A stretch of DNA of 64,000 nucleotides from Flavobacterium tegetincola DSM 22377 (GCF_000425485.1 NZ_KE384386.1:62001-126000); one strand, 5' to 3'. Shown: positions 1 through 9,013, counted from the stretch's first letter. The notes: generated by a model not told the origin, from the sequence alone. Program-made: numbers and translations.

Positions 1-390
1 ATTGATTCTGTTTTTTCGTTTTATAATATTTAATACATCAGTTTCATAAAATCCTGTTTTTTCAGCAAGATAGAAAAGTTGAATAGCCACAAATGACTTT
101 ATTCCAATTGCCATCAAAGCATCAAAAGGTAATTTAGGAATAATTAAGCTTTCAATTCCTAAACTCTTGTCATTAATTTTACTTAAACCATTAAAATGGT
201 CTCTGTGAAAATGACTAATTAGTAATGTTTTTGAGTCAGAATATTCACTTGAATTAACTCCTCTAAATAAACCTGCATTTGAATAGCCAAAATCAAAGAT
301 GCTTTTATATTCAACCGCAGTATTTTCAATTCTATTTAAAAGCACAGACAATAAGGCATCACCAACTTGAAAAACTTTATAATTAATCAT
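1..390 (-). CDS. Metallo-beta-lactamase-fold protein, partial (BREX-linked)
   Basis: Only the first 130 codons are in the window; the gene runs off the left edge. The N-terminus reads MINYKVFQVGDALL. Residues 60-65 form HFHRDH, the HxHxDH metal-binding signature of metallo-beta-lactamase-fold hydrolases and nucleases, preceded by a hydrophobic strand (TLLIS) as is usual in the fold. Its ATG overlaps the brxC stop codon as ATGA (387-390), so it is translationally coupled to the BREX operon. MBL-fold proteins are not among the six core type I BREX proteins, so an accessory or effector role is an inference. The substrate (nucleic acid or small molecule) cannot be told from this fragment. Confidence 0.75.
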   Translation of the reverse strand, partial: MINYKVFQVGDALLSVLLNRIENTAVEYKSIFDFGYSNAGLFRGVNSSEYSDSKTLLISHFHRDHFNGLSKINDKSLGIESLIIPKLPFDALMAIGIKSFVAIQLFYLAEKTGFYETDVLNIIKRKNRIN

Positions 391-3300
391 AATGAAATCC
401 TTTTATTGTCTCTAATCTTCTCTAACAGTGCGTTTTTGAGTGCTTCTATATATTCGTTTACATCTTCCTCGGTACGAAGTTCTGATTTACGGAAATTTGC
501 TTTGATAGCGTTGTTTCTAATATAATGCACCACTGGCTCATTTACAACGTCATCATCATTATCATCTTTTGCGGGAGTAGAGAGAGTCATCATTTGATTC
601 AACTGCTGTTGAAATAATTGTTCAGTTACATTTCTTGTTACATTTCGCATGTTACCAATGTAGCGTTGCGAATGTAATTTTTCTATTTCATTTCTAAAAG
701 GCTCGGTAAGCTTGCTTTGATTTGTTTTATCCAAAGTCTTAAATTCTTCCTTTTCTTGAATGTTTTCAATTACATCCTGAATCTTTGTAATCGCTTTGCT
801 TTTTTCTTCTGCAATTTTATCCAGAACGTTTTTAGACAAGGCATCAAGAGCTGACTTTGCATCCCGAATTATAGTTCCTTTATAAGGTGCTGGATTTTCA
901 AGCGTCTCCTTCATCAATTTGAATTCTTCGCCTTCTACGTAATCCAAATTAGAAAGGTCACCTTTTACAAAAGCATTGATATTTTCGTAAATTTTGATTT
1001 GGTCACCAGTAACAAATCGTTTTATAGGGTCCAGAATTTCTTCTTTGGTATCCAAAATTACATCTTCAAAATCTTTAAGATTAGAAAGGAAGAAACTGTA
1101 ATCACGGTCGGTCCATTTACCCAGTTTTTCTTTAAAATCAGCTAACGAAGCAACGAATGGAAGTGAACTTTTGCGAGCAAGTAGTTCAGATACTTCTTGA
1201 TGCATGCCTTTCAATTTTTCCTTGAAGGCATTAGCAACATCTTTTGCATCGTTGAAAGGACAAGTTTCGTCAAATGCATCCGCATAAACTTGTTTTAAGT
1301 CTTTGACTAATTTAGGGTCGATAACCGCTTGAGGCTCAATTAAAACATTCGCATAATTTGCAGAGTTTAATAGAGCTTGAACCACATCCATATCTTCAAG
1401 GATGTTAGAATCTTTTTTGATTTCTATTTTTCCTCTTTTATAGAGCTTGGCTACGATAGTAAAGACAGCATTCTGATACCAACCGTAAGGTTTCTTTGCA
1501 AGAACAGTCTTTAAATCGTTTAATGAAGTTCTATCCGATTGATTTTTTCTACGGTTGACAAGCGTCAAAATTTCTGATTCGGCTTCGCTCATTGTGGCAT
1601 CGTCTCCACCAAACAAGCCGTCCATATTACCAGCAACTACTCGCTTGAAAGTGTCTTCGCTAAATTGAGTGGAACCTAACATTCTTAAATTGACGTAAAC
1701 CGTTTTAATTAAGTTTTGAAATGCATTTACCACCAATGTTTTTCCATCAGAAGAACTACCAGTGTGTATTTTTTCACCATTCAAATATACATCACCAGAA
1801 GCCAAAGCTTTGTTCGCTAGAAGGAGTAAATTTCTTCTTCGCTCAGCGTTCTGAATCACTTTTTCCTGAAGGATTCGTTTGACTTCGTTTCTGTTGGATG
1901 TGGATTGATTTTGTTTGTTGTATTTATCCGTTCTCAAATACATTTTCAAATCCTTGATGAAAGTTGCATCTGAAGGCAACACAATCTTCATCCCCGAACT
2001 ACCAATAGTTTGGGATTGAATGAAAGTTAGATTCGAATAATCGGTATAGTTTTCTGTAAGGATTTCAATTTCCAACTCCTTTTCACGACCTAAAATTACT
2101 CCATCAATCTTGCTGGTAAATTCGTAGTCTTGTTTATTTTCTAGGTATTTTATCTTATTGTCACGGATGATTTCATCAAAGAAAATTTCCTTTAATAAAT
2201 TCGTAACCGCTTGTTCATCAATGTCGGTGTTTTTGATTTCCTGCTCAACATCTTTTTCGTCATCAGTCAAAAACTCATAGATGTCACCGCTTCTTTGAAT
2301 GTAGCTTTGATTCTCCAGTAGGTTTAAAGCTTCATCGATATTTTGCTCATGTTTTTTAAGGTCAATATCAATGGCATCAATCATTAGCACTGATATGTTT
2401 CTTTTAGTAGTTTTGAAATTACCAAAGTACTTCACCAGAAACAGGGCTTTCAATAGTTTAATCGCAAATTTATCATCTATCTGACGTTCTGCGAGAGTAA
2501 TAGTATTTTGAATTTGTCCTTTCAATTCATTTCGAATTCCATCGAACATCATATCAAAACTTACTATTGATTTTTCGCCACGTTCTTCTATGTTTTGGAT
2601 AACCTGTTGGAATACACCCAGCATGCTTCGTTCTCCAACAGAGGCATGTTTTCCTTGAAATGCATTGTGAGATGCAAGTGCAATCCTACACTGCTGGAAT
2701 AAATCAAACTGGTAGGGCACAAAAGGAAGTTTATTGGCAAAATCAGTTTCGTTTTTAAATCCTTTAAATTGCACCCCTGAATCAGAGAAGCTCAACAAGG
2801 TATCTAAAAGAGCACTTTCATTCTTGAAAGAAGAAGCCAAATGAGATTGTGCTGAAGGACTTTTTTTCAACAATCTCTTTTCAATAACTTCGTCAACGTT
2901 TGCAGAAGTCAACGGCACTTTAATCTGGAATCGAGCTTGAATACGAGAGAAGTCATTTTGCTGGCTTCTGTTCATGTCGCCAACCACTTTTTCCATGTCC
3001 TCTTGCGAAGTAACTAGAATCCAAGAACCACCTCTAGTTGTGGTTGCTAACGTTTCAGCGATTGTCTGAAGGTTTAGCATTAACTTGGTGTTGTCAGAAA
3101 TGTATTGACCCACTTCATCCACAAAGAAGTTTAGTCTGAAACCTTTTGGTTTCATTTCAATGTAATCCTGTACTCGTTGACAGAAATCTTTGATAGACTG
3201 CTTTTGTTTATCTTCTAATGAATCAAGTATCGTTTCGTATTTGGATGCATCTGTGTTGAATATTTCACCTAAAACATTGGCAACAGAAGATGTAACCATT

Positions 3301-3893
3301 GGGTCAAAATAATCCACTCGAGCATTTTCCCAAGAACCACTAAATTCAGATTGAAACTTTTCTTGGAATAAAGAATACTTGCCTTGTTTGTCCAACCACA
3401 TTTCAAATTCAGCCACGTGCGGTTGAAAACCGTAGTAGCCCAGATGGTCGTAAAAAACTTTGTAAAATACCGAAAGGATGGCATTAGCATCTGTTTTACT
3501 TGTAATCTGTGCTTGTTGGTCAATGTTAAACAAAATTGATTCCGATGGAATCCGTGTTGCCGACATTACATCAGCTCGGAGTAGCTCGTCATCTTCAATT
3601 TTTTCAGCGAACAGTTCACCGCTTTTGTACCCATTGAATTCTTTGTTCTCTAAGACATAAGAAATAATTTTTAGCAGGTGGGATTTACCACTTCCAAAAA
3701 AACCAGAAATCCAAACTCCGTTTGCACCGCTGTAATCGGTATAATTTTGAAAGAGCTCTCGTATCTTCTTCGCAATCTCTTTGGTGATTACGTATTCAGC
3801 CACCTCTGTTGAAATATTATCTCTATCGTCTGCTTTTATTACCGTCTCAATGGTACGGTTAATGTCATTCTCGAAAAAATCTTTGATTATCAT
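387..3893 (-). CDS. brxC: BREX system P-loop protein BrxC
   Basis: 1168 aa, the size expected for BrxC/PglY-type BREX ATPases. A Walker A motif, GFFGSGKS, lies at residues 64-71 and a Walker B-like LNFFVDE at about 254-260, so this is a large P-loop ATPase. The family is a core component of BREX phage defence, which methylates host DNA and blocks phage replication; the exact role of the ATPase is not settled. The start overlaps the end of brxB by ATGA (3890-3893) and the end overlaps the next MBL-fold gene the same way, so the genes form one translationally coupled operon. The order brxA-brxB-brxC matches type I BREX; pglX, pglZ and brxL would be expected to the left, outside the window. Confidence 0.93.
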   Translation of the reverse strand: MIIKDFFENDINRTIETVIKADDRDNISTEVAEYVITKEIAKKIRELFQNYTDYSGANGVWISGFFGSGKSHLLKIISYVLENKEFNGYKSGELFAEKIEDDELLRADVMSATRIPSESILFNIDQQAQITSKTDANAILSVFYKVFYDHLGYYGFQPHVAEFEMWLDKQGKYSLFQEKFQSEFSGSWENARVDYFDPMVTSSVANVLGEIFNTDASKYETILDSLEDKQKQSIKDFCQRVQDYIEMKPKGFRLNFFVDEVGQYISDNTKLMLNLQTIAETLATTTRGGSWILVTSQEDMEKVVGDMNRSQQNDFSRIQARFQIKVPLTSANVDEVIEKRLLKKSPSAQSHLASSFKNESALLDTLLSFSDSGVQFKGFKNETDFANKLPFVPYQFDLFQQCRIALASHNAFQGKHASVGERSMLGVFQQVIQNIEERGEKSIVSFDMMFDGIRNELKGQIQNTITLAERQIDDKFAIKLLKALFLVKYFGNFKTTKRNISVLMIDAIDIDLKKHEQNIDEALNLLENQSYIQRSGDIYEFLTDDEKDVEQEIKNTDIDEQAVTNLLKEIFFDEIIRDNKIKYLENKQDYEFTSKIDGVILGREKELEIEILTENYTDYSNLTFIQSQTIGSSGMKIVLPSDATFIKDLKMYLRTDKYNKQNQSTSNRNEVKRILQEKVIQNAERRRNLLLLANKALASGDVYLNGEKIHTGSSSDGKTLVVNAFQNLIKTVYVNLRMLGSTQFSEDTFKRVVAGNMDGLFGGDDATMSEAESEILTLVNRRKNQSDRTSLNDLKTVLAKKPYGWYQNAVFTIVAKLYKRGKIEIKKDSNILEDMDVVQALLNSANYANVLIEPQAVIDPKLVKDLKQVYADAFDETCPFNDAKDVANAFKEKLKGMHQEVSELLARKSSLPFVASLADFKEKLGKWTDRDYSFFLSNLKDFEDVILDTKEEILDPIKRFVTGDQIKIYENINAFVKGDLSNLDYVEGEEFKLMKETLENPAPYKGTIIRDAKSALDALSKNVLDKIAEEKSKAITKIQDVIENIQEKEEFKTLDKTNQSKLTEPFRNEIEKLHSQRYIGNMRNVTRNVTEQLFQQQLNQMMTLSTPAKDDNDDDVVNEPVVHYIRNNAIKANFRKSELRTEEDVNEYIEALKNALLEKIRDNKRISL

Positions 3894-4474
3894 GCTTTTG
3901 GGTCTATATGGTCTATATTGAATGCTCTATAATAATTGTCGTCTTTCATTAATCCAAAAAGATTAAGTGAATGACCGTTGTATTCCCCTGGAAAAAAAGT
4001 AACCGTTGGTGAATCCTTGGCTACGTTCTGAAGGTTGTTTAAAATGTTGTGGGAACGAATATAAGGAAAAACCATTCCGATTCCTGTCAAGAAATAAACT
4101 TTTGATGGATTATCGGCAATCATTTTCTGAATTTTCGGCATTAATATTTGATGGATGTTTAATGTGGATTGTAAAGCACTCAAGAATTTATCCTTCGATT
4201 TTACCTTTTCAATCTTAGCCATTCTGTCTACGCCACCTTTTTCTTCAAGAATATCACACACTATATCATAAAGATTCAACTCCAGAACTGAAACACCGTT
4301 TGTTTCTAATTTGTTTTTCAATAGCTTAATTCCATCGCTAACTTGTAGCTCTTGTTTGGCATCATAAGCAGTAATAAAAAATGGTATTTCACCACCCAAT
4401 GCTTCCTTTTTCAAAAATCTTTGAGTTGATATCACATCGTATAGATGCGAGAACTTCTTTGTAATATCTTCCAT
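3890..4474 (-). CDS. brxB: BREX protein BrxB (DUF1788)
   Basis: 194 aa, full length for DUF1788/BrxB. Recognisable family features are the start of the type KFSHLYDVIS, the ILMPKIQ segment and the C-terminal FPGEYNGHSLNLFG, close to the FPG-Y-G--L-LFG pattern of BrxB proteins. BrxB is a core, non-enzymatic component of type I BREX whose biochemical function is unknown. It lies between brxA (1 nt gap) and brxC (4-bp ATGA overlap). Confidence 0.92.
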   Translation of the reverse strand: MEDITKKFSHLYDVISTQRFLKKEALGGEIPFFITAYDAKQELQVSDGIKLLKNKLETNGVSVLELNLYDIVCDILEEKGGVDRMAKIEKVKSKDKFLSALQSTLNIHQILMPKIQKMIADNPSKVYFLTGIGMVFPYIRSHNILNNLQNVAKDSPTVTFFPGEYNGHSLNLFGLMKDDNYYRAFNIDHIDPKA

Positions 4475-4475
4475 T

Positions 4476-5081
4476 TTACTTCATTGCTTTTTTAATGTCC
4501 ATATCTGAGACCAGAAGGACTTTTAACCAATTGGGATTATCATTGATAAGAACTTTAATGAGATTTTCATCCAAAAACTGCGGTTGAATAATGCGTTCCT
4601 TGATGTTATTTATGATGCCAGATTGCTCTAAGATTTTGAAGGTTACTTGCTTGATTTTCTTTTGAGTAAGCTCCGTTAACTTCTCCATTTCATCATGTAG
4701 CTCCGTCTTTCTCCTGTAGAAAGAAATGAAATCACCATCCGAGATTTTGTAGTCATAAACGAGTAGCTTCTCTCTAACAACTTCTATGATGAAATCTCTA
4801 ATAAAAGCGTAAGCTTTGCAAACAGCAACCAGTGCAATTTGCCTTCGAGTAGTTAAATCGCTTTGGACCAACGTAGTTAATTGAGCTGGAGTAAGAAACG
4901 AAATTCTCTTGTTAAACTCCGAAAGCATTTTTCTTCCAGTTGCAGATTTTCCACCGCCCAAATCGTTTACAAAATCAACTTCTTTACCCTCTGTCGTTGC
5001 AGTAGCAACAACCACCATTTCATTTAACCTCAGTGAAGAAGTGGTGAATGAAAAGTCGTATTTTTCTAGTTCTTGGGTCAT
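4476..5081 (-). CDS. brxA: BREX protein BrxA (DUF1819)
   Basis: 201 aa, typical for DUF1819/BrxA. It contains the family-type segment RRQIALVAVCKAYAFIRDF and the C-terminal INDNPNWLKVLLVSDMD. BrxA is a small DNA-binding helical protein of type I BREX. Its ATG overlaps the stop codon of an upstream small XRE regulator as TAATG (5079-5083), and brxB follows after one nucleotide, so it is the second gene of the BREX operon. Confidence 0.92.
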   Translation of the reverse strand: MTQELEKYDFSFTTSSLRLNEMVVVATATTEGKEVDFVNDLGGGKSATGRKMLSEFNKRISFLTPAQLTTLVQSDLTTRRQIALVAVCKAYAFIRDFIIEVVREKLLVYDYKISDGDFISFYRRKTELHDEMEKLTELTQKKIKQVTFKILEQSGIINNIKERIIQPQFLDENLIKVLINDNPNWLKVLLVSDMDIKKAMK

Positions 5082-5257
5082 TAATTTATTATTTCTTTTG
5101 GTGAAATGTTCAGTACTTCACACAATTTATCCAAGTGCTTTTGCGATGGAACAGTTTTTTCTTTTACCCAGTTACTTACTGTTACTTCGCTAACACCAAC
5201 TTTAGATGCAAGCCATTTTTGCTTTACACCTTTGGTTTTCAATATCTCTTTTAGCAT
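5081..5257 (-). CDS. Small XRE-family HTH regulator of the BREX operon
   Basis: A 58-aa protein, MLKEILKTKGVKQKWLASKV at its start, that is essentially one Cro/C1-type helix-turn-helix. The recognition-helix region is SEVTVSNWVKEKTVPS, followed by LDKLCEVLNISPKEII, which is the canonical XRE arrangement. The stop codon TAA shares its last base with the brxA ATG (TAATG), so it is translationally coupled to BREX. It is the first gene of the leftward operon, which suggests autoregulation of the defence locus. The upstream inverted repeat at 5289-5344 is a candidate operator. Confidence 0.88.
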   Translation of the reverse strand: MLKEILKTKGVKQKWLASKVGVSEVTVSNWVKEKTVPSQKHLDKLCEVLNISPKEIIN

Positions 5258-5288
5258 TTGTTCTTTAAAAAAAATTAAAGTTTTCCTT

Positions 5289-5344
5289 CTGGTAAATTTA
5301 ACAAAAAAAGCCTTGGATTAAATTTTAATCTGAAATTTTACCAG
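5289..5344. promoter_or_regulatory. Inverted repeat upstream of the BREX operon, candidate operator
   Basis: CTGGTAAATTT at 5289-5299 faces AAATTTTACCAG at 5333-5344, a near-perfect 11-bp inverted repeat (one extra T), 32 bp upstream of the XRE start codon. TTACCAGCA recurs at 5378-5386. The position suits an autoregulatory operator; binding is an inference. Confidence 0.4.
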
Positions 5345-5743
5345 CAGTGAACGAGACACTTCATTGATGCGTGATGTAAGTAATTGATTACCAGCAATTC
5401 AGTTCTAATACTTCCCTGTGCTTTACGGGGGCATCACGATAATGTTTTGTACGTAAAAGTGATAGTAACTGGGGTTTTTTCTTCATTATAAAGAACACCC
5501 AGTAGGTAGAAATACCAGTTTTATGTTGTTAGTTCTACTCTGTAATTCGGATGTAATTCCTTTTTTTTTTATTTTATTTTCACTTTCTTTTCCGATTTTA
5601 CTTGATTTTTTTTATTCTGTTAGTATATTTATCTGGATTGGTTTTCGGGTCAGTCTGCTGGGTTCCACTTGAGTTGCTTCTTGTGGTTCTCGCCCCAGCT
5701 TAATCAAAACGAGACAACCATAACAAAGCGAGAATACCTATTA
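5345..5743. other. Gene-free divergent region between BREX and the polymerase-like gene
   Basis: About 400 bp without a credible gene. It contains a second TTACCAGCA copy, a T-rich tract at 5560-5610, and the start side of the rightward gene. It must carry both divergent promoters, but no clear TAnnTTTG box stands out for either. An in-frame extension of the rightward gene up to 5669 is possible but less likely than the ATG at 5744. Confidence 0.4.
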
Positions 5744-7153
5744 ATGAAAACGAAACCCAAAACAACCTATCAAAAGTATAGGACCTTTATTCTACCAAAA
5801 GAAATGGTAGACCTTCTGCTTGTCACATCAAATCAATCACCACTCAATTCTGAAAATAGGAAAGCTGAAGTCACCATTGGTTTATCCATTATCAATGAAA
5901 TTATCACCAAATCATCCATGTTCAATCGAGATGAAGATTATCCATTTCATTGTATTCCGATGCACTCTAAGTATCTTAAATTGAAATATGGTGATGATTA
6001 TTCACCTTATTTAAAGTGGTTAGTTATCCATTCTGTACTATGGAAAGATTTCTACCATAAAGGGTATAGTAATCATTATTATCTTCAATCAATTCCTACC
6101 TGCGTGAGCTTGATAAAATCAAAGTTAATGGATTTAGAAGAAGATATAAATAGTATAATAACTACCTATTGTGTATTGAGTAGTACTAATATTACTCTTG
6201 AAATCCACGGTATCACTGATTCAAACGCAGATGCAAAAGATGGGATATTTTACGATTGGTATAGAATTCAGATTCCAATAGATAAAGAAAATAAGAGATA
6301 CTTAACAACAGATTATGAGAAGGATTCGAAATACATAAACAATTCAGCAAAACATTTAAAGAAGATGGGAAGCTATTTCAGAAATATAGATATAGATTAT
6401 GAAGCAGCGATAAATCATACAAGAAATAGATTCAGTGAGCAAGTTTTAAATGCAATAAACGAAGACTATAAATATAAGGCTCATCGAGAATATTCCAGTA
6501 GAATCGCTACTATACATCAGTTTGTAAATGGTCGAATGAATAAAACATTACGCTTCCACAGGAACTCAACAAATAATAGGTTAGATACGAATCTCACCAA
6601 CATGGCAAGTGATTTAAGGCCATTTATAGTAGGTTTTAAAGACATGGTAAATCTTGACCTAGTTAATTCTCAGCCCGTGCTTTTTAACGTCATGTTGAGG
6701 AGTTATAGGAAGAATGCTTCAGATGAAGAGTTGAAGGAACTAGACTTATATTTGGAATCCACAACTAGCGGAAACTGGTATGAAACCATAATGGAAATTT
6801 ACGGTATTGATAGAGCCAAGGCAAAGAAAATTTGGATGGAGTTAGCCTATAGCAAGAACAGTTCCTACAAGTCTGAGAAAAACATATTCAAAAAAGAATT
6901 CCCTTTCATTTACAAAATTATAGAGGATAAAAAAGAAAAGTACCATGCTGCCTTCTCGGTAGAGCTTCAAAAAATTGAGAGCAAGGTTTTCATAGATAAG
7001 ATTTGCAAAGACCTTGTTGGTGAAGGAATTATTCCACTTACTCTTCACGATGGGTTACTGGTCCCGAAAAAAGATATGGAGCGAACGAAAGAGATAATGT
7101 TGTCGAATTTGGTAAAAGTGATTGGAAGGGAGCCACAGATAAATGTGGAGTAA
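5744..7153 (+). CDS. DNA-polymerase-A-like palm protein of mobile element, unknown function
   Basis: 469 aa from the ATG at 5744, chosen because the upstream in-frame start at 5669 lies in atypical non-conserved sequence. I do not recognise the family by name. Three segments fall in the order and spacing of family A polymerase motifs. NLDLVNSQPVL around residues 303-313 resembles motif A (DYSQIELR). RAKAKKIWMELAYS around 357-370 resembles motif B (R..AK...F...YG). LHDGLLVP around 434-441 resembles motif C (HDE). No exonuclease domain is visible, and the N-terminal 300 residues match nothing I know. It sits between the BREX operon and the recombinase, so a replication or priming role for the mobile element is an inference. 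Confidence 0.5.
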   Translation: MKTKPKTTYQKYRTFILPKEMVDLLLVTSNQSPLNSENRKAEVTIGLSIINEIITKSSMFNRDEDYPFHCIPMHSKYLKLKYGDDYSPYLKWLVIHSVLWKDFYHKGYSNHYYLQSIPTCVSLIKSKLMDLEEDINSIITTYCVLSSTNITLEIHGITDSNADAKDGIFYDWYRIQIPIDKENKRYLTTDYEKDSKYINNSAKHLKKMGSYFRNIDIDYEAAINHTRNRFSEQVLNAINEDYKYKAHREYSSRIATIHQFVNGRMNKTLRFHRNSTNNRLDTNLTNMASDLRPFIVGFKDMVNLDLVNSQPVLFNVMLRSYRKNASDEELKELDLYLESTTSGNWYETIMEIYGIDRAKAKKIWMELAYSKNSSYKSEKNIFKKEFPFIYKIIEDKKEKYHAAFSVELQKIESKVFIDKICKDLVGEGIIPLTLHDGLLVPKKDMERTKEIMLSNLVKVIGREPQINVE

Positions 7154-7180
7154 TGCAAATCAAACAAGTATATTTTAATC

Positions 7181-7200
7181 TGCCATCCTATTTACCCGTA
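7181..7200. repeat. Left copy of att-like 20-bp direct repeat
   Basis: TGCCATCCTATTTACCCGTA. It matches 8994-9013 in 19 of 20 positions, with no similarity in the flanks. It lies 36 bp upstream of the recombinase ATG and abuts its promoter. It may be an attachment-site core left by a tandem insertion, or a recombinase binding site. Confidence 0.65.
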
Positions 7201-7213
7201 GCAGTCTATTTAT

Positions 7214-7221
7214 TATATTTG
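7214..7221 (+). promoter_or_regulatory. Bacteroidetes -7 box upstream of the recombinase
   Basis: TATATTTG fits the Bacteroidetes TAnnTTTG -7 element, 14 bp before the recombinase ATG, so any leader would be very short. It lies only 13 bp from the att-like repeat, so strand exchange there would change what drives the gene. No good -33 element was found. Confidence 0.45.
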
Positions 7222-7235
7222 TAAAAAATATATTT

Positions 7236-8993
7236 ATGCTTGCAATTTATTGCCGTACTTCAAAGAATAAAGAAGAAGGAACTGATTATTCAATTGAAAC
7301 CCAACAGCAAGGCGGATTAAAATTAGCTGAACAATTGGGTATAGAACATAAGTTCTATATTGATGAAGGAATGAGCGGAACTTTAGCTATTGAGGATAGA
7401 CCTTCACTAGCTGATATGATGAGTGATTTAACAAAAGGTATTCTAACTTGCGTTTATTGTTTTGACCAATCTAGGATTGAACGTAACACATTAGTTTGGG
7501 ATATTTTCTCTGCTGAATGCATTACGCATAAGTGTAAATATTATCCTAATGGGAACGAATTTGATTTGACGAACGAAGAAAGTGTTTTCAATTCAAAACT
7601 TATGTCATTAGTAAATTCATACTATGCAAAAATTACATCAAGGAAAGTAAAACTAGCTAATCATAATAAAACTTTAAAGGGTAAAACACATGGTATGAAA
7701 CCTTATGGTTATAAACGTGATATGGAAAATAATTTTGAAATTTTTGAGGAAGAGGCAAAGTATGTTCGCAAAATGTTTGATTTATCACTTCAAGGAGTTG
7801 GTACTTATACAATTGCTAATATTTTAAACGAGGAAGGGGCACCAACCAAATTTAATAGGTTCAAAGGAAAAATAAAGAGGAAAGACGAATATACTAACGC
7901 CATTACATTTTATGAAAAAAGCGATGTTAAATGGAGAGGTAATGTTATTCACGACATTTTAAAAAACCCAATCTATAAAGGAATTCGTGTTTGGAATAAA
8001 AACAATATAGAAAGAAGAATCGAAGTCAAATTAAATGTTCAAATACTTAATGATGATTTATGGGATAAGGTAAATGAGAATCTATCCAAAAATATTAAGA
8101 ATGTTGGTAAGAGAGCAGTGTACAAATATCTATTAAATGGAATAATCATTTGTGGCCACTGCGAAAATGAAGTATTGGGTAAGAAGAGACCAAATGGAAA
8201 TGATAACTCCTATAAATGCAAAGGAAAGAGACCACCACATAAAGATTGCCAAAATAGTAGGGCAATTTCACTTCCTAAATTAGAAAATTTTATTATCCAC
8301 CATTTATTCAAAACAAAAAACTTAAAGGAATTGTTGATTGAAGCTCCAAAAAGCAGTGCCTCAATTCCGCTTCGACAAACGCTCGAAGATAAAAAAAGTG
8401 AACTAATTTTTTTAGATAAGCAAGTAAAACATTTAGCAAAACTTATAAAAAACCCTGATTTAGCGGACGATGAAACGTTCATAAAGGACTATAAAATTTC
8501 AAAGGAGAAAAAAGAGAAAACAGTAATATACGTCAATGAGTTGCAAGCTAAAATTTTAGAAATTGAAAATGAGACAAGGAATGATAGAACCAAAACATTG
8601 ATAGAAAGCTATACTGATAATATACAGTTTGATGAAATTAAAAGGTTGGTGCATTCATTGATAGAGAGTATAACGATAAAGCATACGGAAGAAAATAAAT
8701 CAGGATTTTACTCATTAATAATCAAGTATAAAAATTACTCTGAATACTCGGTTTTCATGACAAATTGGAAAGCTCTAGATTGGCTATGGCATTCTTACTA
8801 TCGAGAAAAAGCAGTTTCAGAACAACAACTTGCCGAAGACATTGAAGGTTTAAGAGCTGCATTTGCCTTTAAAGGAATTCCATTTGATGAAGAAAAAGAT
8901 TTAATTGATTACGAAGGAGACGAAATAGTATCTTCCATGCTTGGTGATGACGGTATCAAACTAAACCCAGCTGAGTTTATATTATTTGATTAA
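7236..8993 (+). CDS. Large serine recombinase (site-specific integrase)
   Basis: 585 aa. The N-terminal resolvase domain (about 1-140) has the catalytic serine at position 9 in YCRTSK and the DQSRIERN helix at 77-84. It is followed by the recombinase domain with GMKPYGYKRD (153-162), NILNEEG and the KNPIYKG motif (243-249). A zinc ribbon uses Cys306, Cys309, Cys328 and Cys338, and a charged coiled-coil stretch spans about 365-450. This is the domain order of large serine integrases, which recombine short attB and attP sites. The stop codon ends at 8993, directly against the repeat at 8994, as expected for an integrase gene at the edge of its element. A truncated TIGR02757 gene lies just outside. 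Confidence 0.93.
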   Translation: MLAIYCRTSKNKEEGTDYSIETQQQGGLKLAEQLGIEHKFYIDEGMSGTLAIEDRPSLADMMSDLTKGILTCVYCFDQSRIERNTLVWDIFSAECITHKCKYYPNGNEFDLTNEESVFNSKLMSLVNSYYAKITSRKVKLANHNKTLKGKTHGMKPYGYKRDMENNFEIFEEEAKYVRKMFDLSLQGVGTYTIANILNEEGAPTKFNRFKGKIKRKDEYTNAITFYEKSDVKWRGNVIHDILKNPIYKGIRVWNKNNIERRIEVKLNVQILNDDLWDKVNENLSKNIKNVGKRAVYKYLLNGIIICGHCENEVLGKKRPNGNDNSYKCKGKRPPHKDCQNSRAISLPKLENFIIHHLFKTKNLKELLIEAPKSSASIPLRQTLEDKKSELIFLDKQVKHLAKLIKNPDLADDETFIKDYKISKEKKEKTVIYVNELQAKILEIENETRNDRTKTLIESYTDNIQFDEIKRLVHSLIESITIKHTEENKSGFYSLIIKYKNYSEYSVFMTNWKALDWLWHSYYREKAVSEQQLAEDIEGLRAAFAFKGIPFDEEKDLIDYEGDEIVSSMLGDDGIKLNPAEFILFD

Positions 8994-9013
8994 TGCCATC
9001 CTAATTACCCGTA
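8994..9013. repeat. Right copy of att-like repeat (probable attR of the island)
   Basis: TGCCATCCTAATTACCCGTA, starting immediately after the recombinase stop codon. Reading on into the next bases gives the frame of a TIGR02757 gene, so the chromosome-element junction lies in or next to this sequence. The partner copy is at 7181-7200, and a further copy is expected left of the window. Confidence 0.7.

Noticed and set aside
1..5257. Exact BREX subtype assignment
   Set aside because: The order brxA-brxB-brxC fits type I, but pglX, pglZ and brxL are outside the window, so the subtype cannot be proved here.
7154..7180. Left TIGR02757 half next to the inner repeat at 7181
   Set aside because: Only the end of the polymerase-like gene and 27 bp of noncoding DNA lie there; no TIGR02757 coding sequence was found.
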